Below are positions 1-13,180 of a stretch of 64,000 nucleotides of DNA, piece by piece (position 1 is the stretch's first letter; each line of letters starts with the position of its first letter). The notes beneath the pieces are model-generated. The model had not been told where the DNA came from. It was given only the letters and a program-made list of their open reading frames with translations, and did no database searches. The stretch covers positions 25,215,063 through 25,279,062 of the forward strand of contig OZ017795.1 of NCBI GenBank assembly GCA_963969395.1, in the 5' to 3' direction. The translations under genes were made by a program, and so were the position numbers. Source of the stretch: Pseudoscleropodium purum (taxonomy: Eukaryota > Streptophyta > Bryopsida > Hypnales > Brachytheciaceae).

Positions 1-855
1 AGCTATTGATTCCAACAAAAAGAGTAAAAACAAAAAGTGCCATCATGTCAAAAAGAACATTAGAGCACATACCCCAAACCACTTGGTAGACTCGAAACAA
101 CAGCGGAACACTGAGTGACCACAAGAGTACTGCAATGCCTTCTCATGGATCTTCCCTTCCTCCACAGCCCCTTCGAAAAACATCCTGTATGACGATCCAA
201 GAACAGGGGAGCCATGAAACAACGAGCTTCGAATCTCAGGCAATTCAAAAAATCTAATTCACGTACAAGTAAAATCAACACCATAACCTCGACATAGTGT
301 GTCCTTGCAAACCATTGTACCTATAATCATGAAAACATACTCAGCTGCAAAGGCGAGGTACCTTGAGAAAACAAAGAGCAATGCCTGGGATGCGAAACAG
401 CTTCAAACGCCGCATCCCTTGGTACCAGGCTTCCTGTGCATGCTTCCACGGGACCATTAGCAGAACTCACAACCCTAATTTCCCCACCGGATGCATCACG
501 TGCCACTAGCTCAACACAGTAAGCTCTCGCACTTGAAAAAAGTTCGCCAGCAACGTCAAGCCTCTTCGAAACGACGCCGCTGGGCTGCGAGTGCAGAATT
601 TGGTTCAATTTTCGCCAATTCCCAGGAAACACAACCAGAAGCTTCAACTCGGCGATAAATGGTGAAGGGGACTTACTGGTGAGAGCAGACGGCGGTCTCG
701 AGAGCTGGCCGTAGAGAGGCGGCATTGGGGGAACAAGCAGTGCCCGAAAAACACTGAACCATCCACACCGCAAATTCCAAACCTGTAAGAATCCCAGACG
801 GACTCCGCCTTACGAATTCAAAATTGCCTAAAACCCCAAAACATCCAGAACCCAC
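1..855 (-). CDS. partial unrecognised minus-strand gene (candidate exons)
   Basis: Weakly supported gene that runs off the left edge. Reading the minus strand, an open stretch starts at an ATG near 855 and reaches a strong donor (CCA|GTAAGT) at about 676. A second open stretch at roughly 586-361 ends in CAAG|GTACCT, and a third covers about 255 to the edge. The second stretch reads as ordinary soluble protein (for example SSARAYCVELVARDASGG). No domain was recognised and the joins are guesses. The start lies about 200 bases from the first plus-strand reading frames, so a shared promoter with the neighbouring PHD-finger gene is possible. It could also be untranslated leader. Confidence 0.3.
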
Positions 856-1010
856 CGTCCGAAAACAAATTCACATTTGAAATCGGATGCGAAATCGTGC
901 TTTGGACAAGAATCGGGTGTTCCCAAAAACGTTCCCAGAAGTTCTAGTAACGTCTTCTGCTGTTCCCGAGCGAGTTCCCCTCCGCTTTGGTGGGCGGGTG
1001 AAGAAATCAT

Positions 1011-2203
1011 GAGTGCCGACTTTCAACCTCGCCGAATCGTAATTTAGGTCTTCTAGTGTGCTTTTCAGATGGTGGCGACTCGAAGGTGCGGCACTGTAGC
1101 GATTGATTCTTTCAGTGAGGATGATGCGCTTAGAGGGAGAAATCGACAGGCCAGGTGTGGCTTGTGTTGTCGACGGTTCGTTAGTTGGCGCTGTGATTGT
1201 GAAAACAGGGGACACCGCAGGAATTGGTTCGGAGATGACGGATCACGCGGTGGTCTGAAGTATTCTGGGACGATAGACCTTGAAAGAAATTATCTGTGGC
1301 AGGTATGTTGTGAAAAAGCTTCTTGGCGGCGGCAATTGAAGGTTTGCTGCCGCGTCTATGTGTGTTTGATGAATTTTGGTGACGGTTAGGATTATCTAAT
1401 TGCACTCTTGGAGCGGTGTTACTTTTTATTATCAGAAGACCGCGATCGGCAGCTCCTTGCACTTGAGAAGGAAACAATGGTGGTAGCTTAGTGCACATTA
1501 CATACAGTGGAACGTTAGTGGCAAGAAGTCTGAGAAGTTTTCGATGCGAGTGTCTTAGAAGCCGAAAACGTCTGCGTGTCGTGGAAATCGTGCAGACGGG
1601 AACGAGAATTTGATTTCGTCTCGTTCCGTTCTCGTCCTTGTGGATCAATAGCTGCCGTCTTCAGTGTTCGTAAAACCACGGGGTAAACGATACAAGAGAG
1701 AAAGATTGCACACGCTGGCATACAAGTCGAGCCTCTAGTAGGACAGGGAATACAGAATGGCTACGAAAATGGCGCGGTACAACGCTGGACGGGGAAATGC
1801 GTGGTGCTGTCTGTCGATCTTGCTGGCTTGGCTACTGGGAGCAGTAACGACTTTGAAATTCGCTTCCGTGAGCAGTAGCCTCTGCTTCTCTTTTGTGAGC
1901 GAAGAAAATGTTCAGGAGGATCATAAATCAAGTCTTAGTGTTTCGCGAGATGAATTTTACTCCTGCACCAGATTTTGGCACGGGTTTATGGTAATCAACA
2001 AGGACACTAACGCACGGTTGCTCTCGATTGTGACAGGTATAATATTGGTGAATGTGAAGTTAGTCATGATAAAGAACTTTACCATCTGGTGGTGAAGCCT
2101 CAGTAGGGCAGGAATGGCAAACGATCATACTTTGCTGATCGTCGTGGCTGCTGAGCTGTGAGCGCAAGGACCCATGGTTTAGTTTAGTGATACAGGAGGA
2201 GGG
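1011..2203 (+). other. leader/promoter region of the PHD-finger gene
   Basis: Region between the candidate minus-strand gene and the first ATG of the large plus-strand coding exon. It contains short frames at 1069-1389 and 1757-2095; the latter would encode 112 residues with one hydrophobic stretch (CCLSILLAWLLGAVTTL). Neither resembles a known protein. They may be upstream open reading frames or intron. The sequence just before the chosen start (ATACAG at about 2190) could be a splice acceptor, so a 5' UTR intron is possible. Confidence 0.35.
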
Positions 2204-5200
2204 ATGCCTCCCACAGTTTCCATCCCTCCACAGCCCGTGGAAATCATACTGGAGCAACCGTTGGAGAGTATGGGTACTCCCGGTTACCAGGATTTGCACT
2301 CGAAATGCGTTCCAAATGGTGTTTCACAAGGTGGCAATTTAAAGTCGAGGTCTACCCTTCAGGGAAAAGCAGAGACGCGGTTCGCGAAGAATTCCATGAG
2401 CGGTTCTCGGCAAAATACCTCCGGAGCTACTGAAGGTTCTCTTGCAGAACACACTTCCGCCACAGTAATGGAGTTGGATAAACGTGGGCCTCCATCTGTT
2501 CCTACACCTAAAAGTGCTGGCGCAGGTCTCATGCGAGGAAGAACTTCGCGGGCCGAGGATTTGAAGGTCGCTGGATTTCCTCGATCGCTCTTAAAATCCG
2601 GAGGGATGAGCGCCGAATCTTTTAGTGGTGCTCGATCGCCGATGTTGTCGTTCAGCAGTCTGTTAGAAGGTGCCATTAATGCTTCTGGAGTTCAACCTCG
2701 AACCTCTGGACACAAGATTGCAGAGTCAGGCACGCGAGGTGAGCTATCGTTACGTGGAGTCACCGTTGGCGGCAGAGTACCGCCTGTGTCATACTATTCG
2801 TTTTTGCAAGCTCAACTGGGTGATGATCCTGTCAAAGTAATTGCAGCTCCTTCTTGCAAGACAGCGGGAGCCTTGCATTTGAATGTGGAGGCTCATTCCC
2901 CACCTATTAAGTTTCACTTACGGTCTGCTGAAGTAGAGGGCGGTTTTTTGGCTCTACTGAACCAGACCACTCGATCGCTTGCCCCTGTTGCTCAATGGTC
3001 AAGTTCACCACGGGCTGATACAGGTGGTCACTTTTCTGATAAGCTCTTGCAAGTTGTGGCTGAAGATGCATCAGGGTCTGCAGACATTGTGTCCGAGAGG
3101 GATGGTAGCGTCGCCCTGATAGCTACTGCGGTCCCTACATCAGCTGTGCTGGCAAGATCCGAAGGTGATGTTCCACGGTTGAAGGCTGTGGTGGAACGAC
3201 AAAGTTCAAAACTGTCTGATTCGGAGTGTTTTGATGAGGATGCGTCGGACACTCCGCATCCGGAAGATTGCGGCGGTCCCTTAGCTGTAAATGAATCACG
3301 GTCTGCAGACCTTCTCTCAGATAGGCTTGCCTTTTTCTCTGATACGGCTATGGTCCCAGCATCACCAGTCCTCACAAGAAGAGAAGAGGATGTATTACGG
3401 GCAGATGCTGCGTCAATTGAGGACGAGATGTCAGATGCTCAGCTTTTCGAAGAGTTAGAGCGAGGTCTTACTATAGAGGGTTCAAGGTTTGCAGACAATG
3501 CGTCGAATATGGGTTTTGTAAACTCGCCAGAAGCTGCTGCGACCTTGAAATCGGCTGTACCTACAAGAATTCAGAGTGTTCTACGGGAAGAAGTCGTGGT
3601 GGAACGATCAATTGTTGCGGTGGCCGACTCGGTGTCTTCCAACAAGAAGGCATTGGATGTTGAATTTTCTGAGGAACCCTCTGGTCCCCTAGGTGTAGAT
3701 GAATCATGGTTTGCCTGCAATGTCTCAAAGAGAGATTTCACAGACTCTTCGAATGCTGTTCCAGAAGTTCCTGTTTTGACAAGACTACAAGAGGCCGATC
3801 TTCCTACAGGGATCGAACGAGCAAGTTGTGCGGTGACTGATATGATATCTGATGTTCAGCTTCAGGAAGAGGTCCCACAGGCCCTTGTTTTCGATGAATC
3901 TGGGCGTGCTGAGTTTGTTCGAGAGAGAGATCCCATTGACTCGTTAGGATCTGCAACAGTACTAGCATCGCCTGAGCTTGTAAGAAGGGAAGAGGATGTT
4001 CCACAGGTCGAGGTTGTGGTGGCTGGTTCGATGGATATGGACGAGGAGATGTCTGACTTATTCGTTTGGGACGAACTGTCACAAGCCCTTGCTTTGGATG
4101 GATTACGAAACAGAGGCATTGTGATAGGGGAGGATCCAGCTAAGTTGCCAGGAGCTGCTGCGGAGCCACTTTTGGATACACGAACGAGAGAGGATGTTCC
4201 TTTGTCAGAGGCTTTGGTCGAAACGGAGCTAGGGCTTTGTGGAGATGCAGTGGGGTACTCTGAACAGAGCAAAGATCACCTTCTGTCTTTCAATCGTTCT
4301 GATGAAGAATTGTCGGACGGGAGGATACAGTCTCCGTCACAACGTCTGGAGACGGAGAAACGTAGTGCTGACGGCTGTGATGGTCTTATAGATGGTGTGA
4401 CTGCCTTGGCTTCATCCTGTGAGGCGGGTTTGAAACAAATGGGTGACGCAGACGCTGATTCTGCGAATGCAGAGACGATCTTGGAATGGTCTTGCAAAGC
4501 TGGCTGGAAGGAAATGGAGGACGTCGACAGAGATGTTGTAGGTCTACGAGAGGAGACCTCATGCGAGGTTCAGCGAAATGTTGTACTGGATTGTATCTGT
4601 GAAGGTAATGAAACATGCCCTTGTGGGTGTAGAGCCGACATTGTAGCTGCAACAACAGAGGTTGGATGTCTCCGTCATGCAATTCCTGAGCGAATAGAAA
4701 ATCAGAAGAAGGAGCGCAAGGATGAGATGTGCGATGCTCATATACCTTCTTCAACAGAAAAGGTTCCGGTGACATCAAAGACAGATATCGATTTGTTGAA
4801 ATTTGTGGTGCAAAAGGAGTTAAATATATCTAAAAGTGAACCTGTAGATTCTGTACATCCTGAAGTGGTCGAAAGAGCTGAACAGAATGTTGCACGGGCA
4901 GTTGCTGTGGTGGAACGAAGAAGTGCTCTGGTGGCTGACTCGACGTGTGTCCTCGAAGAGGCGTTGGATGCTCAGCTTCCAGAAGAAGGCGATGGGACCT
5001 TACCTGTAGATGAACTAACGTCTGCAGGCATTCGTTCACAAAATTTTGCCTTGGATTCTCGAAAAGTGGCTACAGTCCGAGCATCACATGTACCCACACG
5101 CACAGAAGAGGATGTGTCACTGGCAAAGGTTTTGGTGGATCCCGTAAGTGTCCTGGTAGTTGATTCTGTGTCTACCGATGAGCAGATGTTGAATGTTCAA

Positions 5201-8200
5201 CTTTTGGAAGAACTAACTGGGACCCTTGAGGGAAGTGTATCACTATGTGCTGAGGGCATCTCTGAACCTGTTGATGAAGAGGCAATTGTAAGATCTTCCT
5301 GGCAAGCAGGTCCTGAGCATATTGAAGTCAGAAATGGCATCATTGGATGGGATCAAAAGGATAACAACTGTCCTATTGAAATGCGAGAAGATCTGATGGT
5401 TCAGAACGCAGGAGCTATTGCGGAGCACTTGATTGGAAGTGATTGTGGAAGTGACCAAGAGAAGAATTGTGGTGGATCTGTGGGAATGACATCAACCACT
5501 GCATCCCCACATGCGAACGGAAATCTACGAGTTGCAAAACCTACTCATATGGATGGAAGTGACCAGATGGTGATTCTTGCGGAGGAGAAAGTAGGAGAGC
5601 TACGCATGTTGGAATGCCTTGAGGATTCAAATGAGGTTTTTTCGCCGCTGGAGGGAGAGCACCACAAATTATATGATTTTGCAGATGGGGCGTCTGGGGT
5701 GAAGAGGGCGATTTTATCTTATTCAGAAAGCCGAGCAGGTTTCGTTGCTAGTGAAACGGGATATGAGTCTGAGCTAGTTTCTCCATCAGATTTAGTTGTA
5801 ATCGAGCAAGATGTACGAAACGAAGAGGAGAGAGTGCCCGAAGGTCACATTGGAGAGATTGTCAATGTTGCAACAGATTCTGGTAATTCTGGGATTCCAG
5901 CCGACCAGGCCTTGAATGCAGATCCTGATGCATTATCCGAGGGGTTAAGGCAAGTGATTCTACGGAATAGTGACGCCGCGGTTTCAGAGTCGCTGGAATC
6001 TGTGCAGGTTTCTGGAGTAGAAATTGGTGTTGCTCAAGAGGCAGGAAAACAGGTGCAGTCACCCCTGGGAACTAAGGCCAAAGACGGGCACAGTCGACAT
6101 GTTGATGGTTTTGAAGACAGACATACTGATGATCTCACAGTCCAACGTACCAGACATCTTGACGAGCTCGAGGATAATGGAGATCAGCCATACGTTTCTC
6201 CATTAAACGTGACCGTCGATGATCAGTTGGTGAGCGCTGTGTTAATACTCATAAATGTTTATCTGCTGTGGTTTCCTGGCATATATTTAGTGCTGTGATT
6301 TTCTCTGTCCGTATCATATTAGAACTCATACTCTTTACGTCAATCGACTGTACTTCAGGTTCGTCCTCTCAAAAAGAGGGGCAGGCCACGCGCATACTAT
6401 CACGACAAAACTCCACATGAAACAGGGAGGCCCCCTCCTTCTGGATCTAAAAGAAGAAGCCAATTACAACACACCAGTAATCGATCCAGGCGAAATCGAC
6501 ATATTAATCCAGACCAGCCAGTTCTCGTCCTTGTTGAAGGTCGCGATGAGGTATCAACAAGGGAATCAACAGCTTCATGTGGACTATTTATCCTCACAAG
6601 TTCGGATATTGAATATGTTGTGAAAGCAGTAGAAATTAGGTAATGAGGTAATCTGGTAATCTGGTATATAGTCTGTTGTACGCCCTGTATGTTTTTGTTG
6701 CAAATCATTGTAATGTTTAAATGAAGTAAGATTGCACTGTTGGGATGGTACTCAGAGTGTTATAGAATCCTGCTTAATTCTTTTGGTTTTAATTTACTAG
6801 GATTTTGAGGACGCGGATTGCGGTCCATTTTGCCGATGGGTCACACATCAAGATGAAGGGTATGCTGCACCATCCCCAGCTGTTAGGAAAAGAGTTCGCA
6901 AGCATGACCAAGAATGGGTAAAATCCAGAATAGCAACTCCATCATTCCGGGTTGTGCCAGACTATGAAGATACACGGCAAAATGTTGAGAAGAGGAGGAA
7001 GGTTGTGATGGAACAGCATCGTGGTACTTGCGAGGTAATTTCGTTAAACTTGGAGTTTTTCAGCTGCTTTGCAGTTGTTGTTTTTTCATTTTTTATGAAG
7101 TGCCAAAGTGGCGACATTAAATGCTGTAGTGGTGCTCCAAATTTCAACATTCATCCACATTTTGGATAGAAAATATCACATTAGCACATATCACATATCC
7201 ATAATTCTGTTTTCATCCACAATCTGGCGATTTCATCGAAGTTTTTTTTTCAAACTTGAAGTTTGCTGGCGATTTGTCGCCCTTTCAGTACTATTTGTGT
7301 TCTAAGGGCGTGGTGCAGGGCCCATTACTTTGATGCAAATGGTTGCCTAATCGCAAAAAGAAAACATGCTACTGCTTTGCATGGAAAGTCTGGAGTTTCG
7401 GAGAGCTTGCCATCCCATTGGTTTGTCCTGCCTGGGAGTGCGTCCAGTATCCTTGTTTATCACCTTACTCGGAATCGTTGTTCATGGTTCGTAGATGCAA
7501 ACCTTAATGAGCTCGAGGACAGTGCGGGACTATGATATGGATGATGAAGATGAGAGATGGCTACACGCTTGGAACAAGCGGCTCGCACGAGGGGTCTTAA
7601 AGCAGCCCATATCTGAAGACAAGTTTGAAGAGATCATTGAGTATTTTGAGAGAATGCATGCTCAGATGGAAGTTGCTCCGGCTGATAATTTTCCAGGATT
7701 CCCGGTCTGTCAACAGTCTTCGGCACATTCTGTACCTGGTAGTTCTTTACCAAGCACCTCCCAATCAGGTCTGGGCTGTCTAAGTATCAGTCCAGCCGGG
7801 ACAGGTGTTCCAGTTCCGGAAAATGCACCTGCGTCAAATCCTTCTAGCGTTAGATCTCGACATTCTCTTTGGACTGGTGGTTTGAAAGATGTGCCGATCT
7901 CGGGGAACAAGGCTCCAACACAACAAAAACCGTCTGACGGTTGTTGCATATGTAATGGAAGCGAAGATGATGAGGATAACCCAGTAAGTGTGCTTCTATA
8001 TCCAGTGTGTTGTAATGCTTGGAGGATCCTCTAGGTGCAGCGATCACCAAGTCGTGCAAGCAGTGCCTTCTTAGGCTTCGTCTCTCTTTGCATTAGATTC
8101 TTTTAGTGGTTTTTTCGTCCCATGATTTCGGCCTAACTTGACCTTGTAACATTTCTACAGAATAATAAGGCGCATTACTCTTCAAGAATGATAACTGGTC

Positions 8201-11200
8201 CGGATGTATATGATGTGCTTTGCAGGTGTACACTTGCAAACAATGCTTGATACACGTGCATCAATCGTGCTATGGAATTCGTGAAAAGTTCTGTGATGCT
8301 CTAGGTCACGTTGTTGGGCCTTCAAGCTGGTGTTGCCGCAAGTGTGAGGCGGTGGCTGTTGGCAGGGCACAGCCTAAAATCAGGTATGCGCTATGTAAAG
8401 TGGTGTTGTGAGTTCATGTTTTGAACTAAGTTTTGTGGAAATTTGTTCAGTTTACGTAGGAGTATCTTTAGTCTCTGAGCGTGGGTTGACATTATTTTCC
8501 TCGAATTATGCCAATTAACTCGTGGTTAATACTGAACGAAACTATCATTTCGAATTGCAAACTTGTAAGTAAGAAAAGAGAGATGTTCATGAGTTGTGCA
8601 TCTGCTTTGTCGTTTTTCGTTTAACTTGTTTATAATTTTGGGTCAGCTAGACAACCTGTCGGTACTTGTTGCTTTCGATTAGCATCTGAGCATCTTGAAG
8701 CTGGTTTTCCTCACATCTGCTACTGAGAGTTTCGATTGGATATTATGGTGCAGCTGTGCCCTTTGTCGAAAAAGAGGAGGTGCTTTGAAACCAACGGTAG
8801 CTCCCCGAAAGTGGGCCCATGTCGCTTGTGCTCTCTATACCAACGAAACCTTTTCTGTTGACCCTGATGCGATGGAACCAATCGATGGTATTGCAGCAGT
8901 GGCGGCGAGGGCCCAGGATCGACAGGATCCTTGTGGGTTATGTGTAGTGAAGAGGGATGGATGTTCTCTCTGTTCTGTAAAGGACTGCAGAGCTCCATTT
9001 CACATCTCTTGTGGTGTAAGCGATGGAGCTTCATTCGAGGCAAGTTTACTAACTTCCTGGATTGTTTGTGAATAACACTCAAGTTAGATCTTACAAGCTT
9101 TCTTTATTCCTGTTTCTTGTAGCTTTCGAATTTTAAATGATAAGTGAGCTCGTTGTTGAATGGGGATTGGGTATTGTTCAGTAGGATTGTATTCTCATGT
9201 CTGAAATCTGGGGTATGTTCTTGTCGCCCATTGTGTTCAGTTGCGGCAATCTAAGCAAAAAATGGTAAGTGTCCATTCCTTGTGCCCTCGCCATGCGCAT
9301 TCGACTCCAACCTCAGCCCCCTCAACTGGATTGAATGAGGGGCACCTGTTGAGCAGTACCATGAGCGGGGCCACAGTTTCCGCGACAGCCAGCAGCAGCA
9401 TTTCAACAGCTTCGTCCATTGATCACCGGGAGGAATGGCGTTCTCAGCTAAACACCTCATGTATGGACGGAAGTTTCGTAGAACCAGCTAGGCAAGCTAC
9501 GAATGCGGCCACATACGTTGGTAATTTGACGGATAATGTTACGAGCATGACTAGGAAGGGTTTTGAGGATGTGGGTAGAGGGAGGTCCAATGGTTTGCGT
9601 TTCACTTTAAAACGAAGATGGACCGAGTCTTGCACGCAAGTATCCGAAGATGGAGTCTCCAGTGACCTACAGAAGAAATCTGGTAACGGAAGAGAAGTTA
9701 ATGGAGACAAGATCAATTCTCCAGGATGTAAATCTACGTGGCATGTGGTGGAGCTTGGGCAAAAGCTGAAGAGGAGCAAATTCAAATTGGGAAGGCTTGC
9801 TCAGAATGAGTATCCAGAGTCCTCTCCCACCCTTGCCCAGCAGGGGAGTGGTAGCGAGAACCCGGAGGCAGAGAAGATTAAGGTCATTCCTGTAGTCGGT
9901 GAAGCCTCTGGTGATGCTACTGGAAATCGCAGGGACATTGTGTTTTTCAATGGTTTCTCAGAAGACAGGTTCGCGAAAGAAGTGAAAGAACTCACCATCT
10001 TGGAACAGGCGATGAAGTCGGATGTTGCGCCGGTACATATCATGCGGGAAGCATTTGTGTATTGGCGTGCCAAGCGAGCTGAGCACAAGGGTTCACTACT
10101 TTCCGAGCTAAAGCATGTAAGTTTGCTAGTGAATGTTTACATGCTTGCCGTTGCTTGATCTTGGCTAGTTAGTGTTTTGACCACTGACATCTAAATTTGA
10201 GGGCAAAAATGTATGCCTTGCGATGATAGAAACTTGACATGTTTGGAATGTCGGTAGGATTGGCAGACTTATTATACCTGAATGTCCTGTCTCGCATAAA
10301 TCAGTACACGGAGTTTTCTGAAGGGTCATTGACATCATTCGTGATGCAGAAGCAATGGTCGAAATCCCACGGCATCTTTAATGTCCCTGGGGATGTGGGT
10401 AACCTTGCTACTGGAAAGAGGGCTTCACCAATGCGTATTCCACTGGCACAACAGCTGTCACCTGAGAAGGTATATCTCCTTTGATAAGGTTACCTCGTAC
10501 ACTTCGTGACTGAATGTTCTGATCCTCATTGCTTGGAAGTTCTGAAATGCAAGAGTTTTAGCGAGCTCGTTTAGGATGTTTTCCTTCTGTTGCTCAGCCA
10601 GTAGGACTTGACATTTTAGCGTGAAGCACCGGTGTTGTAAGAACATCTGCAAGGTCACCGTAGCTGGAAATCTTCTTGTTGATGGCAGTTGGACACGTGC
10701 ATCTCGTTTTTCAACTTGAGAGTTTGATGATTTTCCTTTGGAGAGACTAATGCTTGTTGAATGCTGTAGAGGGACCTGAGGATCGTAGGGTTAATTGCCG
10801 AATCCTTGCTCGAGTGTCAGTGATAGGGAAGGATATTTGCACATGAGCTACTACGGGTCGTTTCAAAGTAAATGGTGGAGTTCTTACAGTGGCGGTCTTG
10901 GCATGCTATAAGCGAATCAGTATGTAGTTTTCATCTTCTGCAAGTAGTAAAGGTCAATGTTTTCGGGTTAGAATGTAGAATGCCCCCCCTGCAGTATACA
11001 CAGGCACCCCTAGATGTCTCCTGTTCCAAGATGTCTCTACTAGGGTCATCTTGCTGCTTAAGTGAACGATTCTACATCTGTCCCTTTGATCGTCATGGGT
11101 TGTATGGTTGATTGCTTCTTGTGTTGTCCTTTTATGTGTGGCAGATGTTGGAAAAAGCAAAGAAACTTCGGGTGCAGCTGGATCGTGCGCGGTCCTTGGC

Positions 11201-12038
11201 TCAAATGGTGGTACGACGAGAGAAACTTAAATACAATCATCAGCTTGTGCTAATGACGATAGCCTCTGCGGAGTATAACAGGTCTGAAAGTACATCAGAG
11301 GAGCGGCGTTGCATTTGGTGTCCTTCAACCAAGACACTGTTGAAGTGCGGAACTTGTCCGCGCAGCTTTTGCTTCAACTGTTTCAAGAATCGGAAGGGAT
11401 TTGGAGTGAAAGGGTGGATGGCTGCGATGAAACACCCCGGGTACAGCTGTAAATATTGCCAAGAGCTCTTGTATAAAGTAGCAGACTTGTCTAATAATTT
11501 GGAACCAGGTCCGAAGGAAATTGCGAATGCTGGGTTGGTTAGCAACCAAGTGATTCCGAGTGAACCTACTGATGGGATGTTTATCACATCATTGCTTACG
11601 AGTGGTCCTACAGGTGGGGTTAGAAGGCAGGGAATAGGTAAAGGACGTGGTAAAGGGTTGGGTTTGCAAGGGTTTGACTACCCCAATTCTGCACCATTTA
11701 GACGAGCTGAAGGTGGGGTGGTCGCTTCAACGAACAAGACTGTGGATGTAAATGAAGTTCGGAGTAAGGGACTGGGTATAGGACGTGGTAAAGGAAGTCG
11801 TTGGACAGCAAGTGGCAATGCACGGCCTGGTCCTGCTAGACGTGGTTCTGGGAACGGAGCGAACAATCAGAGTAAGACCAGTCACCTTGAGACTGGTTTG
11901 AGCACGTTCTTCAGCATCACCAATGGCCAGATGGAACACTCTAGCTTTGAAACAACGCTTCGAAGATTGAAAATACTCCGGCGTTCAAACACAGATATCA
12001 ACCAAGAGCTGACGATTTCTGCTGACATCCCATCTTAG
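2204..12038 (+). CDS. EPL1-like/PHD/extended-PHD chromatin protein (BRPF/JADE-like architecture)
   Basis: Nine exons with consistent phases: 2204-6229, 6359-6550, 6801-7034, 7495-7983, 8226-8383, 8754-9039, 9241-10116, 10350-10469, 11145-12038; 2424 residues. Exon 1 (residues 1-1342) is acidic, with degenerate repeats and no known domain. An AT-hook (KKRGRPR) lies near 1347. YDMDDEDERWLHAWN near 1497 matches the EPL1-type segment before PHD fingers in BRPF/JADE-type proteins. PHD1 runs about 1633-1690 (CCIC, YTCKQC, HQSCYG, WCCRKC). An extended PHD follows at about 1701-1822 (CALCRKRGG, WAHVACALY, CGLC, FHISCG, SLCPRH). A third Cys4 module (CIWC, CGTC, CFNC, CKYC) is at 2183-2232, preceded by a probable coiled coil. 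By family knowledge this is a nuclear histone reader, perhaps in an acetyltransferase complex; that role is inferred. The first ATG of the long exon was taken as start. Exon 6 needs a GC donor. The C-terminus may be longer (see 12039-12326). Confidence 0.82.
3117..5280 (+). repeat. degenerate ~65-75-residue repeats inside the PHD-protein N-terminus
   Basis: About eight diverged copies of one unit are visible in translation, beginning near 3150, 3370, 3560, 3774, 3973, 4170 (partial), 4867 and 5095. Each starts with a T/VRxEEDV-like segment, continues through a VVER-like and a DEExSDxQLxEE-like acidic stretch, and ends near VDES/xxA. Examples are LTRREEDVLRAD, LVRREEDVPQVE and PTRTEEDVSLAK. 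The unit does not match a family I know. Confidence 0.7.
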
Positions 12039-12326
12039 GGGATAGCAGAAGAGAGTGCAGATGTGAGAGCTTCGGGGCCTGTCATTAATGAATTGGAAGC
12101 TCTTAAGCGGGGCGCAATCAATGGTAGCAATGTGCATGTTCCCGTGTCTAGTGCTCCTGCTTCTGCATTGCTGGTGTTCAAGAAGAAAAGAAGGTTGAAA
12201 TTGGGTCCGAGCTCCGAAGCTCCACCATCAGCGTATGAATTTGCAGATTACGCTCTCTCTTCTCCCGTCAGGATGGAGAATGGGGCATTAGATAGACGTG
12301 TGGGGTTATTGCCTAGTGGACAGTGA
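12039..12326 (+). other. in-frame open extension after the PHD-gene TAG
   Basis: Directly after the TAG at 12036-12038 the same frame stays open for 95 codons to a TGA at 12324-12326. The extension looks like protein and holds a basic, nuclear-signal-like stretch (FKKKRRLKLG). The sequence before the TAG (TTTCTGCTGACATCCCATCTTAG) is also a good 3' splice site, so a short spliced intron could remove the stop. Donor candidates of the form CGTG|GTAAAG occur near 11647 and 11787. Confidence 0.5.
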
Positions 12327-12784
12327 ACTGGGAGTTGGAAAGGCTTAAGGATCGTTCCTTGTGTCCTGGAAATTCAGTGTCCATGTGGCTGCATAGCATT
12401 CAGTAGTTTCAGATTTTGGTAGCAGCTATCCTGCGCCATTGGTATATGCATGTTCCTCTATTGAAATGGAATTAGTGGAATTTGAGAACGTTTTCGAGTA
12501 GTTATTGTTTGGCTCTTGGTCGTGGAATTCGTTTCTTTTCTGATCGCAGTAGTCCAACTTTCGAGCGATCTGCTTGGTTTGCTATGAAGCTCTCAGGTGC
12601 AAGTCACTGATTGAGTGACTACTTCGATAGGATGCAATATTTTAGAGAGTTTTCCGACAAAATCTTCGTAGCATTTTGTGGTAGTCTGAAAGACTGACGT
12701 CTCATTTCTATTATGAGGGATCGTCTACATGGGAGCATTATACTGACTTGTGCATGTAAGATCAAGGTCACATTTGTAAGCCTG

Positions 12785-13180
12785 AAAAAAGTCCAAAATG
12801 ATGGTGCTTCTTTGAATTCATTCTTTAAGTCAAGTTGGATAGATGTTTGAAGAATTTTGGATCATTTAAAATTGTACAACATATAGGAAAAAAATAGTAA
12901 GTCAAAAGAAGTAGAGAATGATTCAAAATAATAAATTGTTAAGAATTTAGTTATGGAATTGAAAAATTTCAATTCCAATGGTCATAATGTTATAATAGAC
13001 AATCTACATCCTATGATTTTATTTTTTCCCAAAAATATTGGAAATTGAGTTAAATAAAGGACTTCAAAGTTTATTTCAAAGTAGAGATTCTATAACTACT
13101 TGCAAACTAAAACTCCTTGATCATAACTTTCATCTCATTAATCAAAATGGAGTGATTCAAATCTTTCCATGTATATATAA
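12785..13180. repeat. dispersed AT-rich repeat, copy 1
   Basis: Clearly homologous, base by base with small gaps, to 45610-46225. Shared landmarks include TTTGAATTCATTCTT, ACAACATATAGGAAAAA, AAATTGTTAAGAATTTAGTTA, ATCTACATCCTATGAT and TTTCATCTCATTAATCAAAA. It has no coding capacity that I can see. The second copy contains an extra 226-bp insertion absent here. Confidence 0.75.

Noticed and set aside
2359..5458. Several minus-strand frames opposite the large PHD-gene exon
   Set aside because: Shadow frames of the coding exon; Ser-rich composition mirrors the acidic repeats.
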